64,000 bases of DNA, taken from positions 6,277,001 to 6,341,000 of the forward strand of contig JARFJB010000400.1 of the NCBI GenBank assembly GCA_036346205.1, written 5' to 3'. Below, piece after piece: positions 1 through 10,325 of the stretch. The translations under genes were made by a program, and so were the position numbers. The notes under the pieces are model-generated. The model was not told the origin of the DNA. It worked only from the letters and a program-made list of their open reading frames with translations, and ran no database searches. How positions within the stretch are numbered: position 1 is the first letter of the stretch; the number at the start of each line of letters is the position of its first letter. This stretch comes from Vesta saturnalis. Its lineage: Eukaryota > Arthropoda > Insecta > Coleoptera > Lampyridae.

Positions 1-524
1 GCCATCTACAGCATACAAAATATTTTCTTCTAATTCCACCGTACGCACTGTGTTCTTGTGAGACCAGCATCAGTACTTTTTTTCTTAAACATTCCTAAAG
101 TTATAAAGAAAGTCAATATTATCACCTTAGTAACCGAAATCACTCACCATTCTCTCTTAGACGTTGATCAACTCGTTGAAATGTCTTCTGGTTTAGAACA
201 GTACGATTAGGAAATCTCTCGTGATATAATCTTCTTGCTTCCAAAGCATTGTGAGAGGCAAGACCATACATTAGATGTATATCTGCATATTCAATAAGAG
301 TGAATTCTATTTCGAATAAGTTTACAATCCAATCACCACCAAATCCAAAAATCAGTAAATATAAAGTAAATTAACGTGGATGTGACGAATGCCAAGTTCT
401 AAAATGCAGGTTATTTATTTATTTATTTCGTATCATAGGAATGCTTGACATATGTTTTTTTGTAATGTTGTTTGTTCGTCTTCTATCTAAATCCGGGAGA
501 TTTCCCACATTTTTCCGGACACCT

Positions 525-574
<50 letters not shown>

Positions 575-1656
575 TTGTGGTATTTATTCGTCAGCGAATT
601 GTTGGTAACTGATCATATAAAGAATCGGTTGTGGCGATTGAGCAAACAGCAAAAGTATACTTATAAATGACGTAACTAACATGGGGTTTCGAAAACACTG
701 ACGAATAGACAGTTTTGTTACAGATCCAGACCCAATAAACTTAAGAGTTTAATACTCCCAGAAAACGCTAATATAATTAATTCGTTTACACTGCAGAGAA
801 ATTAACATACGAATCCCAGCGCTCCCCATCACAACGGAGTCGCCGGTTCTCCGGTTACTATTTCCCTTTTAAATTTAATTTTTATTGTCTGGATTACCGC
901 CGAACTATTTTTTTGTAATTACACCGTAAAGATTCATTCAATTCTTTTTTCTTTTCATTTATTTTTAGAGATATATGTATAGTAAAAAGTCCCGTTTGCG
1001 TAAAGACCTGTTATTGTGAGGTTCTACATTACCGTAATATCCACAGCTCGTCGTTCTTTCAAGCCTGTTGCTGTATGTGATGGTAACATTCGTAATATGT
1101 TGAACGTTTTAAAGATAAAACCTTCACGTTACAAGTGTCCCGTGCTGCTGCCGACTTATCTTCGACCGATTCACGTAAAGAGTCAGCCACACCGACCAAT
1201 CGCTGCACTCAATCAATGGTCATACTAATTCTGAGTGAGAGTTGATCACGTAAGCAAGATACATAAAATAATTTAAATTTTCCAACGACAGTAAAAATCA
1301 ATAACTATTTCCATAAAAGGTTTTTTTTGCAAATTAGTTACTTCATGGCCAAAATTCAAGACAATTACGTTAATACTTGCTGTAGTATGCAGTATGAAAT
1401 GTAATTTAAAAAAAATGCTTCAATTTCACAAAACCTTAACTGTATTCTATTTTACTTTTGAAAAACAAACATCTCCCTTGATTTTGTGATTATAATAAGT
1501 ATTATGCTTAAAATGTTTTAATTCATTTGAGCGTTTCCAAAAGTAATTCTGTAGTTAAACAAAAAAAAATTGCACCTCCAACACTTACATAAATATTCTT
1601 AGTGCATAACTAGGATAATAAATACCTCACTAAAGGTTTAACGCGTGTCATTCCAG
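1..1656. other. Non-coding AT-rich flank with a (TA)n tract
   Basis: No open reading frame here resembles a known protein. The only clear structure is a perfect (TA)n microsatellite at 527-572. It is preceded by GGACACCTTGTA, which looks like the terminus of a Tc1/mariner-type element (compare GGACACCCTGTA at 53214), so the tract may have grown from a TA target site. Short reading frames in this stretch, such as one at 1016-1228, show no motif. Confidence 0.6.
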
Positions 1657-1679
1657 TTGCGCCATTGCCAATTGCGCCA
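1657..1679 (+). repeat. Left terminal inverted repeat of the MULE
   Basis: TTGCGCC, spacer, TTGCGCC arrangement; pairs with 3498-3520 at 18 of 23 positions. Confidence 0.75.
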
Positions 1680-2027
1680 CATAAATGTTTGCTTTTAGGG
1701 GATATTTCCATTTGCGCCAAATATAAATTTATGAGAAATTGAGTTGATAATAACACAACAATAAACTGTCATTAAAGGTAGATTATATTATCGGGCATTT
1801 TTAAAGCAGGATACGATGGTAATTAACTAACAATAACTCACAATCACTAATTAGTGCAAGACTACTTGGATTAATAATAATTATCCCCATTAATTAATTA
1901 AATCTTTTGTACCCAATCACGTAAAAGGGTCGTTCTTAAGAACTGATATAAATAAAAAACATTTGAAAATGGTCATTTGTCTTGAAATTTTTCTTACGAT
2001 AACGATTTTTAACACGACTGTTATAAA

Positions 2028-3308
2028 ATGGAATATATTGAACCTTCTAAAGGCAAAGTTGCTCTATTGCACGAGGGCTATAAGTATCGCCGCAAAAGAA
2101 GAAATAAAAATAGCATAGTGTGGACCTGTGTTCACGAAAACACTATAAAGTGTCGAGGATCTCTGAAGTCGGAAAGTAGTGAAGTTCACCAATGGTTATC
2201 TCATAACTGTATTCCTGATGTAGCCAAGGCGGAAGTCGAAACACAACTTTTTAAGTGTAAGAAGAGAGCCAGAGAAGAGCTAACGCCAGTTACCAAAATA
2301 TTTGATGAAGAGATGAGAGATGTGATTAATAAAGGACATGATTTTGTAACCAATGTACCACAATTCTCTTCAATGACTTCCTCATTATACCAAAACCGAC
2401 GAAAAGCTCTTGGAGCATCTTTTATACCAGGAAAAAGAGAAGACATTAAGTTGCCTCTGAGTCTAACACAAGGCTTCTTATGGATTGACGATGGCGTATC
2501 TTGATACTTGTCAGTCCAACTGCAAGGAGACTTTTGGCCGATAGTAAATATATTTTCATGGATGAGACATTCAAGGGCTGTCCAAAACAGTTTTACCTGC
2601 TGTATACGATCAATGCTGATGTAGGCAGTACTACTGAATCAACTTGTGCTCTTCCATTGGTGTACGCTTTGTTGCCGAATGTGCCTTTTTCGTTACCGGA
2701 ACTAATTAATAGAATGTGCTGTTCTTCAAGGCTTGCGTGAAGTGTTCAAATATACTATTGTTTCTGGATGCAATTTTCATTTCGGTCAGTGTTTGTGGCG
2801 CAAGGTGTAACAATTAGGACCCGTCGATATGTATAAAAAAATCGTGAAGATGTTCGGTTACCACGTGAAACTGTGCGCGGCCATAGCTTATATACCTCCA
2901 GAAAACATTGACGACGGATGGCTGTCGATTATGGAGTTGTCGCCAAAAGAGCCTCAAATACAGTTATTCAATGATTATTTTGTAGAAGAATGGCTTGACA
3001 ACAATAATTTCGAGAGAATTTGGAATTGCTATGGTCAACGACATCGAACAACTGACGCGGCAGAAGGTTGGCATTCACGTTTAAATAAAATAATACGCAA
3101 AATTAAACCAAACGTTCTAGAATTAATTAAAACGTTAAAAGACCACTCTTTATACCATAATGTAATATACGCAAAATTAGAATTACCAACAAAGCGTAGA
3201 AAGAAAACATATGTAGAACTAGATAAAAGAATAAATAACATTTTACAAAACTTTAACAAAGGGGAAACCAATTTAGAACACTGTTTAAAATACTTGGCTT
3301 ACATATAA
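2028..3308 (+). pseudogene. MULE transposase with FLYWCH zinc finger, frameshifted
   Basis: The reading starts at the ATG at 2028. The first block (2028-2504) carries a FLYWCH-like zinc finger in its first 70 residues: W-T-C, then C-R-G, then an H-N-C tail. The second block (2501-2740) is in another frame and contains FMDETFKGCPKQFYLLYTI, the MULE transposase motif with the first catalytic Asp and the aromatic-rich strand after it. The third block (2829-3308) contains TTDAAEGWHSRLN, the late motif typical of insect FLYWCH-MULE transposases. Frames change near 2500 and again between 2740 and 2829, where about 30 residues are scrambled. The product would have bound the GCGCAAAT-type termini and cut DNA in the nucleus. 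Domain order and placement between the terminal repeats make the assignment solid. The gene is inactive as read. Confidence 0.85.
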
Positions 3309-3497
3309 AGACTTCAGTAGAATTTTTTTTTAATTTATATTTTTTTCAGCGTTTGATATATTATATGTTATGTATGATTTTGTAAAGTATATGTGTCTTA
3401 TTATATCATTTATTCAGCGTTTGTTTCATTCGGCGCAAATGACAATCTTCGTCGACAACAAAAATATGAGCGGTGCATTTGGCAAAAATTAATGATT

Positions 3498-3520
3498 CGT
3501 CGCAAATGGAAACGGCGCAA
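3498..3520 (-). repeat. Right terminal inverted repeat of the MULE
   Basis: Inverse complement of the left terminus with five mismatches; ends in GGCGCAA. Confidence 0.75.
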
Positions 3521-4727
3521 ATGGCTAGTAATCTTTTAACCAAGATCACATTCCCGATCGAAGATAAAATCTCACAAATACGTTCTACTGAAAAACTTCA
3601 CCGAAGTCTCAACCAAAAGGGCTTATAAGACTTAATTTATTATCCTAAAAATACAAAATGTTTTTCACAGCACGTTATTTTACATCCGAATCATCACCAT
3701 TAACGACACACCGATCGCGCTACCAAAACCAGATCTCCATTGTTCAAAAACTTCACTGAATACCGTCAACAAATACCTTTCACTGTCATACTATTTAATC
3801 AACCAATATATTTATTATCTGTAATTCCTCTGCAAAGCTTGAGGTCTAAGAACCTATACAATTTACATAAAATATTACTGCAACTTATTCCACTCGAGAA
3901 CTACAAATATTCAGCTGAATGAACTACTGCTGATCAGTATTACGTATTAAATAGCACTGGACTCATTTAACTATACTAACATGCTTCCATAGGTAGTCTT
4001 TCTTTAAGAAGATTTACAATTACTCACAATTAATAGATTTTCACTAAATAACTGAAAAATAACAAACTCGCAAATAATGATGGTTTACTGCATTGTCAAC
4101 CACACATGCCCGTATTCATACGTAATATTTCACATAGAAATCTATAAAAGCAATTCATGAAATGAAATACATGAATTCCATATATCTATACTCAAACATA
4201 AAGACAAAAGTTGTGATAAGAATGGCTCAATGCAGCTATTATACAACAATAACATGAAAATGTCGAAACGGAATTCATAGTTAAACTCACAGGAACGAAT
4301 ATTGTTTTAAAATATTAAAATTTAGATATGATTGAATATATTGGAAATCTTAACTTTTAGGTTAAAAAAAGTTGTAATGCACATGTTTGCGTGCTGAGAT
4401 TATTAAAAAAGAATAATTTCCTCTTTTATATTGAAAAACTGCCAAAAGAAAAGTTTATCTAATCGATATCGGCAGCTGTGGATAGATGTTCGTAAAGAAG
4501 GGCACAAACAAAATAGACAAATTATATTGAGGATTTCTAAATTGGGTGAATTGTCAGTTTAATTTTCAAAATGTTTACTAAGGTGTAAAGAAAATGATTG
4601 ATTTTTCATAATAATTAATAAAAGTAGTTGATTTTTAATATTATTAATGGAAAAAATATTAAAACCTTTATTTTTAATAGAAACGGAGAAATAACAATCG
4701 TTCTAAGGCTACAAGTGCAATGAGCTA
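3521..4727. other. Intergenic, no supported feature
   Basis: AT-rich sequence with only short frames lacking motifs. I see no repeat or RNA structure that I would defend. Confidence 0.5.
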
Positions 4728-5008
4728 CAGTCCGTAAAATGAATGATTGCGAATTTCGGCTTAGCGCTTTATTTGGCGTGCACACTCGTAGTTTGTATCT
4801 ATTTCGTTCTAACACACTGTATATGGAAATAGAGAGAATGGAATGTTACATTATCGTCGCTGCGGGTGGTGAACTAAGACGGACACTATACGTTTAAAAC
4901 ATCTATATTTGTGTCAGGTGTGTTAGAAGGAGATAGTAATATTTGTTTTGGGCGTCTCGTTAAAGGATAAATTATCTGTTGTAATCCTTTGACAGTGGTA
5001 TTCAAAAG
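4728..5008 (+). repeat. Left arm of foldback element
   Basis: Pairs with 5493-5771; begins CAGTCCGTAAAATGAATG and ends near ggtattcaaaag. Confidence 0.8.
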
Positions 5009-5492
5009 TTTATTTCGCGTGTTTGTAACTAACAACTAAATATGTTATATTCCTTCAATTTATAAAAAAATTACAACGTAATTGAAAACGTAATAATATA
5101 ATTTATTCTTATAAACAAAATTACCTTATAATGAACTACTTTCTAAATAAGTACATTAAAGAATGTGGGTCATTAATATATCATTATTTTACACAATGTA
5201 GCAAAGTCTATAAATATGTATGCAAATAATTTAATTTTGTCCAAACCATTTATAATTTTAAATTTCAGTATTTTTCAATAAATAAAAACTACAAGTAATA
5301 ACTGTAAATAAGCATGTAGTTTAATATGCAGTTTTAATTAGAAGAATGTAATATTTACAATTAGCGTAGGAGAAATTAAAAACACAGTGTTCTTAAAATA
5401 ATAAGATTTTATTGAGAATTAAAAAAAAGTGTACGTAAACTTAAAATTAAAACATTAACTATCACTGTCATCTGAAGTATCGTCATTAATAT

Positions 5493-5771
5493 TTTTGAAT
5501 ACCATTGTTAAAGGATTACAACAGACAATTTAGTTTTTAAAGAGACGCCTAAAACAAATATTACTATCCCCTTCTAACACACCTGATACAAATACAGATG
5601 TTTTAAACGTATACTGTCCGTCTTAGTTCACCACTCGCAGAGACGATAATGTAGCATTCCATTCTCTCAATTTCCAAATATTGTGTGTTAGAACGAAATA
5701 GATACGAACTACGCCTGTGCACGCCAAATAAAGCGCAAGCCGAAATTAGCAATCATTCATTTTACGGACTA
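5493..5771 (-). repeat. Right arm of foldback element
   Basis: Inverse complement of 4728-5008; ends CATTTTACGGACTA before a TA dinucleotide. Confidence 0.8.
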
Positions 5772-5931
5772 TATCAACAATACATTCATTGGAAAGTAAA
5801 ATTTAATGATTAAAAATGTGTCTTCAGTGCCAGCAAATGACTAGGTGTTTAGATAAACTATTAAGTTTTGTTATGAACGAATAAGTTCAAAAGTAAGTAT
5901 GTAATTAAAATTAATTAATTACATGTTTATA

Positions 5932-6072
5932 CAGGGTTCCCCATTTTAGACTATACAATTTAAAAGTCGAATAAAAACTTTCTAATCAAAGTAAATTAAC
6001 TTTTTAATGGACTAATATGTAGCTTATTCTTTGGGATTTATGACTAAAGTAAATAACAATTCAAGTTTTAAA
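5932..6072 (+). repeat. TIR of the 5932-7385 transposon (low-coordinate end)
   Basis: About 141 bp, nearly identical to the complement of 7245-7385. It contains the transposase stop codon. Confidence 0.88.
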
Positions 6073-7139
6073 CATCATGTCTTCCAAATGCCTTCCTTCG
6101 ACTTCAATGCATTTTTGAATTCTAAGTTCAAAATTTATCATCACTCGGCGAAGCAAATCTCCATTTATTCCTGCAATTTCATTTCGAATCTGCTCCTTCA
6201 GCTCTGGAATTGTTGCGGGACGACTTGCAAAAACTTTTTGCTTTAGGTATCCCCAGAGAAAAAATCGGGGCCGTTAAATCAGGAGATCTCGGGGCCAATT
6301 CAAATTTCCAAATCGGGAAATTATACGGCCGTCAAAAAAATCTCGCAAAATTCTCATAGTGTTTCTGGCTGTGTGAGCCGTTGCTCTAACTTGCTGGAAT
6401 AATATGGCGCCATTTAGTCCTCGTCTAATTAGTTCTGGGATAAGAAACGTTTGCAATATGTTTATGTAGCGTTCGGAATTAACTGTAACAGAACGGTTAT
6501 TTTCATCCTCAAAAAAATAAGAACCGATAATTCCAAATGATGCTACACCGCACCAAACAACGACTTTTGGACTGTGGAGGTTTTTGGTAAACAGTTCGTG
6601 AGGATTTTCTACTCCCCAGTATCTAAAGTTTTGCTTGTTAACAACACCGTCCAAATGAAAATTTGCTTCGTCGCTCATTAGCAAATTATGAATTTCTCCA
6701 CGATGCTGATGTAAAAATTCTTCACAAAATGTCACCCTCGCTCCTTTGTCTAGATCACTGAGGTTATGCGCCATTTGATATTTATAGGGGTGAAATTTTA
6801 TATCTTTATGCAGAATTCTGTGGAGACTTCCCTTAGATATTCCTAGGGCAAGTGATTGCCGATTAGCCGATCTCTTAGGACTTCTTGTAAAGGCAGCTTT
6901 CACTCGTTCAATATTTTCAGGCGTACGCACCGTTCTTCGACGTCCAGGTTTTTTAATGTTTTGCACAGAGCCATTTTCACGCCAATGACGAACCCACGCC
7001 GCAATTGTAAAGCGTGTTGGTGCATCGCCCTATTATTGTTTCCAAACTGCCGTCGAAATGCACGCCGAACTTCTTCAAATGAACCAGTTCTAATGTAGAC
7101 TTCCACAGAAAACACACGCTCTTGAATCGAATAATTCAT
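6061..7139 (-). pseudogene. DDE transposase (Tc3-like/DUF4817 type), broken
   Basis: The start at 7139 gives MNYSIQERVFSVEVYIRTGS, the N-terminal helix-turn-helix found in this large arthropod family. A frameshift near 7025 moves the reading to the frame beginning at 6966, which holds VRTPENIERVKAAF, then the first catalytic Asp in MSDEANFH, then VVWCGVASFG. At the second catalytic site the sequence is LFQQVRATAHTA where the family has Asp-Gly after QQ, so a catalytic Asp is lost. Two compensating indels around 6265-6300 scramble the third motif and create a stop; the original frame resumes at FFLWGYLK and runs to the stop at 6061-6063 in the TIR. The product would have been a nuclear cut-and-paste transposase acting on the flanking TIRs. 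As read it cannot be active. Confidence 0.88.
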
Positions 7140-7244
7140 AATGCAATGAAAATTGTTAAACTGGAGCAATTATATCGTTTGCGTATAACGCATATTTGAC
7201 AGAAACACTTAAGTCGTTGTTTATAGACAGGCGCCTCCTTGATC

Positions 7245-7385
7245 TTTAAAACTTGAATTGTTATTTACTTTAGTCATAAATCCCACAGAATAAGCTACAT
7301 ATTAGTCCATTAAAAAGTTAATTTACTTTGATTAGAAAGTTTTTATTCGACTTTTAAATTGTATAGTCTAATATGGGGAACCCAG
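7245..7385 (-). repeat. TIR of the 5932-7385 transposon (high-coordinate end)
   Basis: About 141 bp; partner of 5932-6072; flanked outside by TA. Confidence 0.88.
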
Positions 7386-7479
7386 TATAAATGTTCCCTT
7401 TTTAATCCATAGTATCCTACATGTGACGTATTGAATGTCCGCATTGGTTATGTGTGCGAAAAAAATGTTCAGTGAAGTT

Positions 7480-8195
7480 CAATAAAAAATGCACCAATCC
7501 GTATTCTGGCAATTTTCGGAGATCGTGGAGATTAATTCAAATCGAAATACTCGTCTCTCATCAAAATCGAACCTATTAAACCACAGATATCGACAATTTT
7601 GAAGACGCATGTCTCCCTTGTTTACCATGCAATCCGGCAAAAATCGATTCCCCTCTTTCCCGTTCCTACGATTTTTCATTACGGAGATATTTCCTATCAG
7701 CAACGGGTCCTTCAAACAATGTTTTCGAAATCCGCGTATTTCTCACATCAGCGCGCCAAATTTGGTCTGGATCGGTTAAGCCGTTTCTAAGATTCGTCGC
7801 TTTGGATGATGCCAGAGTTACCGTATTTTCGGATTCTCTATGTTCCATACCACGTGCGTACCAAGTTTTCCAAAAATTCATCGAGACGTTTGAGGGTATG
7901 GTGACGACCACAACGTTATATTCGCGAGAGTCATCATTAGATACCCCGGATGTCGAATTACATTGTGAACTAAGGGTGGTCGCACGCTTAGTTCGTCGCG
8001 TGTCGCAGCCCACTTTTTCGTATCATTCGCTACGCCTCCCACTACCTGCCGAATTTCTACCAGGCGTCGTGACGCTTCAAACATTATATACTCGAGACAA
8101 TTGTCATGTGTATCGAATTCAAAAATCAGATCTTGAAAAAGTTGAAGTGTTTCTAAGTGATTGACAACGACCGATGACTGAGGTGGATGGACATT
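7480..8195. other. Unclassified GC-richer block
   Basis: This segment is visibly richer in G+C and CpG than its surroundings and has moderately long open frames on both strands (for example 7802-8164 plus and 7878-8234 minus). None of the translations shows a motif I recognise, and frames open on both strands fit compositional bias better than coding. The right edge is a sharp junction with a Jockey-like fragment at about 8195. It could be an untranslated part of a retrotransposon, an LTR, or a transferred fragment. Confidence 0.4.
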
Positions 8196-9065
8196 TGATT
8201 TTGCAGGTTTTTCTAGCACCAACGTAGTCTGCATGACTCTCGACCATTTTATTAGATTTCCATTTAATATAAGATTTATTTTTCAGCACAAGCCTTATTT
8301 TTTGGGAACGTATTGTCTATTAGGATGACTTCAAACTGAAATAGCAACGTCCGAGAAGAGAACGACTTAAAGCAACATTCTCTTCATCAAAAGGTTGCAA
8401 ATAAGTCCCTTAAATCATTACATTTAGCTGACTTAAAACACCATAAGGATCTATCAGTGTTGCGAGCGAGGAATTAGGGACAGTACAAGTTATTTGTATC
8501 AGACAAAGGTCGGAAAGACCTAAAGGGAAAGAACTTAAGTTTTGTAAACAAGTGGGTTAGATGTAAGAAAGAGATCTAGAAGATGTGGTGTATGGCTAAA
8601 GCTATCAGGGATTCGTGTGGGTTCAGAAATCATTTGTTTTTGTGCTATAACCAGCAGAATTAGTACTAGATGAAAATTGAAGCCAGAGTTATGAACATTC
8701 AAATCTCCCACAATTGAGATATCGCAAGATGGAAACTGAGACAGAAGATAGTCAACTTTCAAACTAAGGTAATATAAGAAGTCTTTAAAAGTTACTGTAT
8801 TAGGACACCAATAGATGCAACAGTAGAATTTCACAAATTTAGGGCCAGAACGCTTAAACCAATCATGTGGAAATTTTTATTCTTCAAGTGGGAAATCAGA
8901 GCTTTCAGAGACGTGTTTCAGATAGGAAAAAATGTCAGGTTGTAATTGTTCAAAATTTTGGTGAACAGAATTAAGATGTTGCAATAGTAAATCGGAGAAT
9001 GAATACTTTCGATGACCGAGGTCGCTTGCGTCTTGCTCTCCCGAATATTCGAATGGAGGAGGATT
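8195..9065 (-). pseudogene. Jockey-like LINE endonuclease fragment
   Basis: Read on the minus strand, the clearest block is 8834-8535. It contains CCIYWCPNTVTFKDF, then SIVGDLNVHNSGF (the G-D-x-N-V-H catalytic signature of the exonuclease-endonuclease-phosphatase fold), then PTRIPDSF and LLDLFLTSNP. Upstream, around 9065-8900, translation in another frame gives an NIR start and LQPDIFSYL, the beginning of the same domain. Downstream, about 8520-8195, weaker matches continue in shifted frames up to ARKTCKI. The domain nicks target DNA during LINE retrotransposition. No reverse transcriptase follows; homology stops at about 8195 at a junction with unrelated sequence. Several frameshifts and stops show an old copy. 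Confidence 0.82.
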
Positions 9066-10022
9066 TTAGGTACAGCATTTATTGCCCTAGAAACCACCGC
9101 CATTTTTTTTTTAATTTTTGAGTTTCAATCCGATAGGAAGACACTGAGAGTGAGAAGGACATTAAGAATGAGGAAAAAGATGATCGGAAATCCTTAAGAA
9201 GCTCAGAAAATCGGAGGGTCAATATTAAGGAGCCCATGGTAATGGTGGTGGTACCCCCCCGGCCGGCATGGTGTACTTATGTCAATAATAACAAAAATAA
9301 AGTTAAAACATCAGTGACCCAGGATACGAAAAATACCATTAAATTTTTTTTTTCAAGACCTTGAAGGAACGTCAGGCTTATAAGTACAATATAGCGCGAA
9401 ATAAACCTTATAGACGTAAATACCCTAACAATAAATGTAAACTGTATTTATAATGAATAAATTATGTTTTCTACGGCCATTCAAAAAACACTTTTGGGTC
9501 ATTTTTAGTGTAAAAAGTTATCGTTTAGAGAACTAAACTTCATTTGAACACATGCTAAAGGGTTTAAGTTATTACAATTTTCATATTCTGATTGATTTAT
9601 CAAATAGGTGAAACGTAATTAGGTCATTATATAATTATTAAACTAGTATAGTTAAATTTACGTCAATTACTATCAAATTTTTCTTTTCATTTATTTTTGC
9701 AAAAAAAAACGTTTTGTTACGATCAAATGTTCGACGATTGCTACATGTCCGCTCTATCGCTATGTTTTAGTATATTTTTGCCGGAAAGGGGATACGGACA
9801 ACAAATGTTTGTTAGGTACTTATTAAGTGTTATTCTGGTTTGTCAGCTTAAGTAAGTAAATAGAAAAAAGTGTAAGTATAAAAAAAGTGTTATAGAAAAG
9901 TATTGAAAATCTGAATGACAGTGCCAAAGAAGACTTTTTTTTCACATTCCACCAGAAATCAGGTACTGGGCGCAGAAGCATCTTTAAATTTAATATCCAG
10001 TAAATCACGCAAACAATCATAA
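9066..10022. other. Intergenic, no supported feature
   Basis: AT-rich sequence with a short G/C-rich patch at about 9230-9270 (ggtggtaccccccc). No gene or structured RNA was seen. Confidence 0.5.
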
Positions 10023-10325
10023 TTAACACCAGAGTACCCGCGTAGGCGGGGAATCCCCGCTTGAGACGTAAATCCTACAGAATTTGTCAGTATGTTGTGG
10101 GAGGGGGTCGCGGCCATATATAATTGTCATTCGGGACAGGTAACGAACCACTACCGAGTACAGCTGTTCGTTTAGTGGTTTCAGACTGAGAAGTTGCGCA
10201 TTTACGAGGAATCCCCGTCCTGCGGCCATCGTTATTTTTCGTGTTCTACTTAGCTTTGTAGTTTTTTTTTGCACGTTAGCGTGTGTATTTACTTTTTACA
10301 TTTCTGCCTGTGTGTATTGACAAGG

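Larger units (their letters stand above)
1657..3520 (+). mobile_element. Mutator-like (MULE) DNA transposon, degenerate
   Basis: A 1.86-kb unit is bounded by imperfect inverted termini at 1657-1679 and 3498-3520 that match at 18 of 23 positions. Each terminus is itself a tandem pair of TTGCGCC-type motifs spaced by about 14 bp. Further copies of the motif (tccatttgcgccaaat) lie subterminally at about 1708-1722 and in inverse orientation at about 3431-3440, with a weaker one near 3470. Inside is a broken transposase with an N-terminal FLYWCH-like zinc finger and MULE-type motifs. MULEs usually leave 8-10 bp target duplications; I could not define one with confidence. The element is very probably inactive. 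Confidence 0.8.
4728..5771. mobile_element. Foldback-type element with 280-bp inverted arms
   Basis: Arms at 4728-5008 and 5493-5771 are inverse complements at roughly 85-90 percent by eye and enclose a loop of about 484 bp. The outer ends read CAGTCCGTAAAATG, and both sides are flanked by TA (4726-4727 and 5772-5773), which points to the IS630/Tc1/mariner superfamily. Just inside the right arm, on the minus strand, a short frame at 5449-5499 ends in DDTSDDSDS and a stop. Such an acidic serine tail ends the intron-containing transposase at 47257 and the remnant at 30448. The element therefore looks like a non-autonomous derivative of that transposon type. It encodes nothing complete. Confidence 0.75.
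5932..7385 (-). mobile_element. Tc1/mariner-superfamily transposon with 141-bp TIRs
   Basis: Terminal inverted repeats at 5932-6072 and 7245-7385 are nearly identical and start CAGGGTTCCCC (left) or CTGGGTTCCCC (right end, complement). TA lies immediately outside each end (5930-5931, 7386-7387), the standard target duplication. The single transposase gene is on the minus strand. Its stop codon lies inside the 5932-6072 repeat. High TIR identity suggests a fairly recent insertion, but the gene is broken. Confidence 0.9.

Noticed and set aside
1016..1228. 70-residue open frame
   Set aside because: No motif, no codon bias that I can see, and no context; chance frame.
1640..3545. Target-site duplication of the MULE
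   Set aside because: tttaac occurs just outside both ends, but at unequal distances from the termini; I could not make a convincing 8-10 bp duplication.
7802..8164. 120-residue plus-strand frame in the GC-richer block
   Set aside because: The opposite strand is equally open and neither shows a domain, so composition explains it better than coding.
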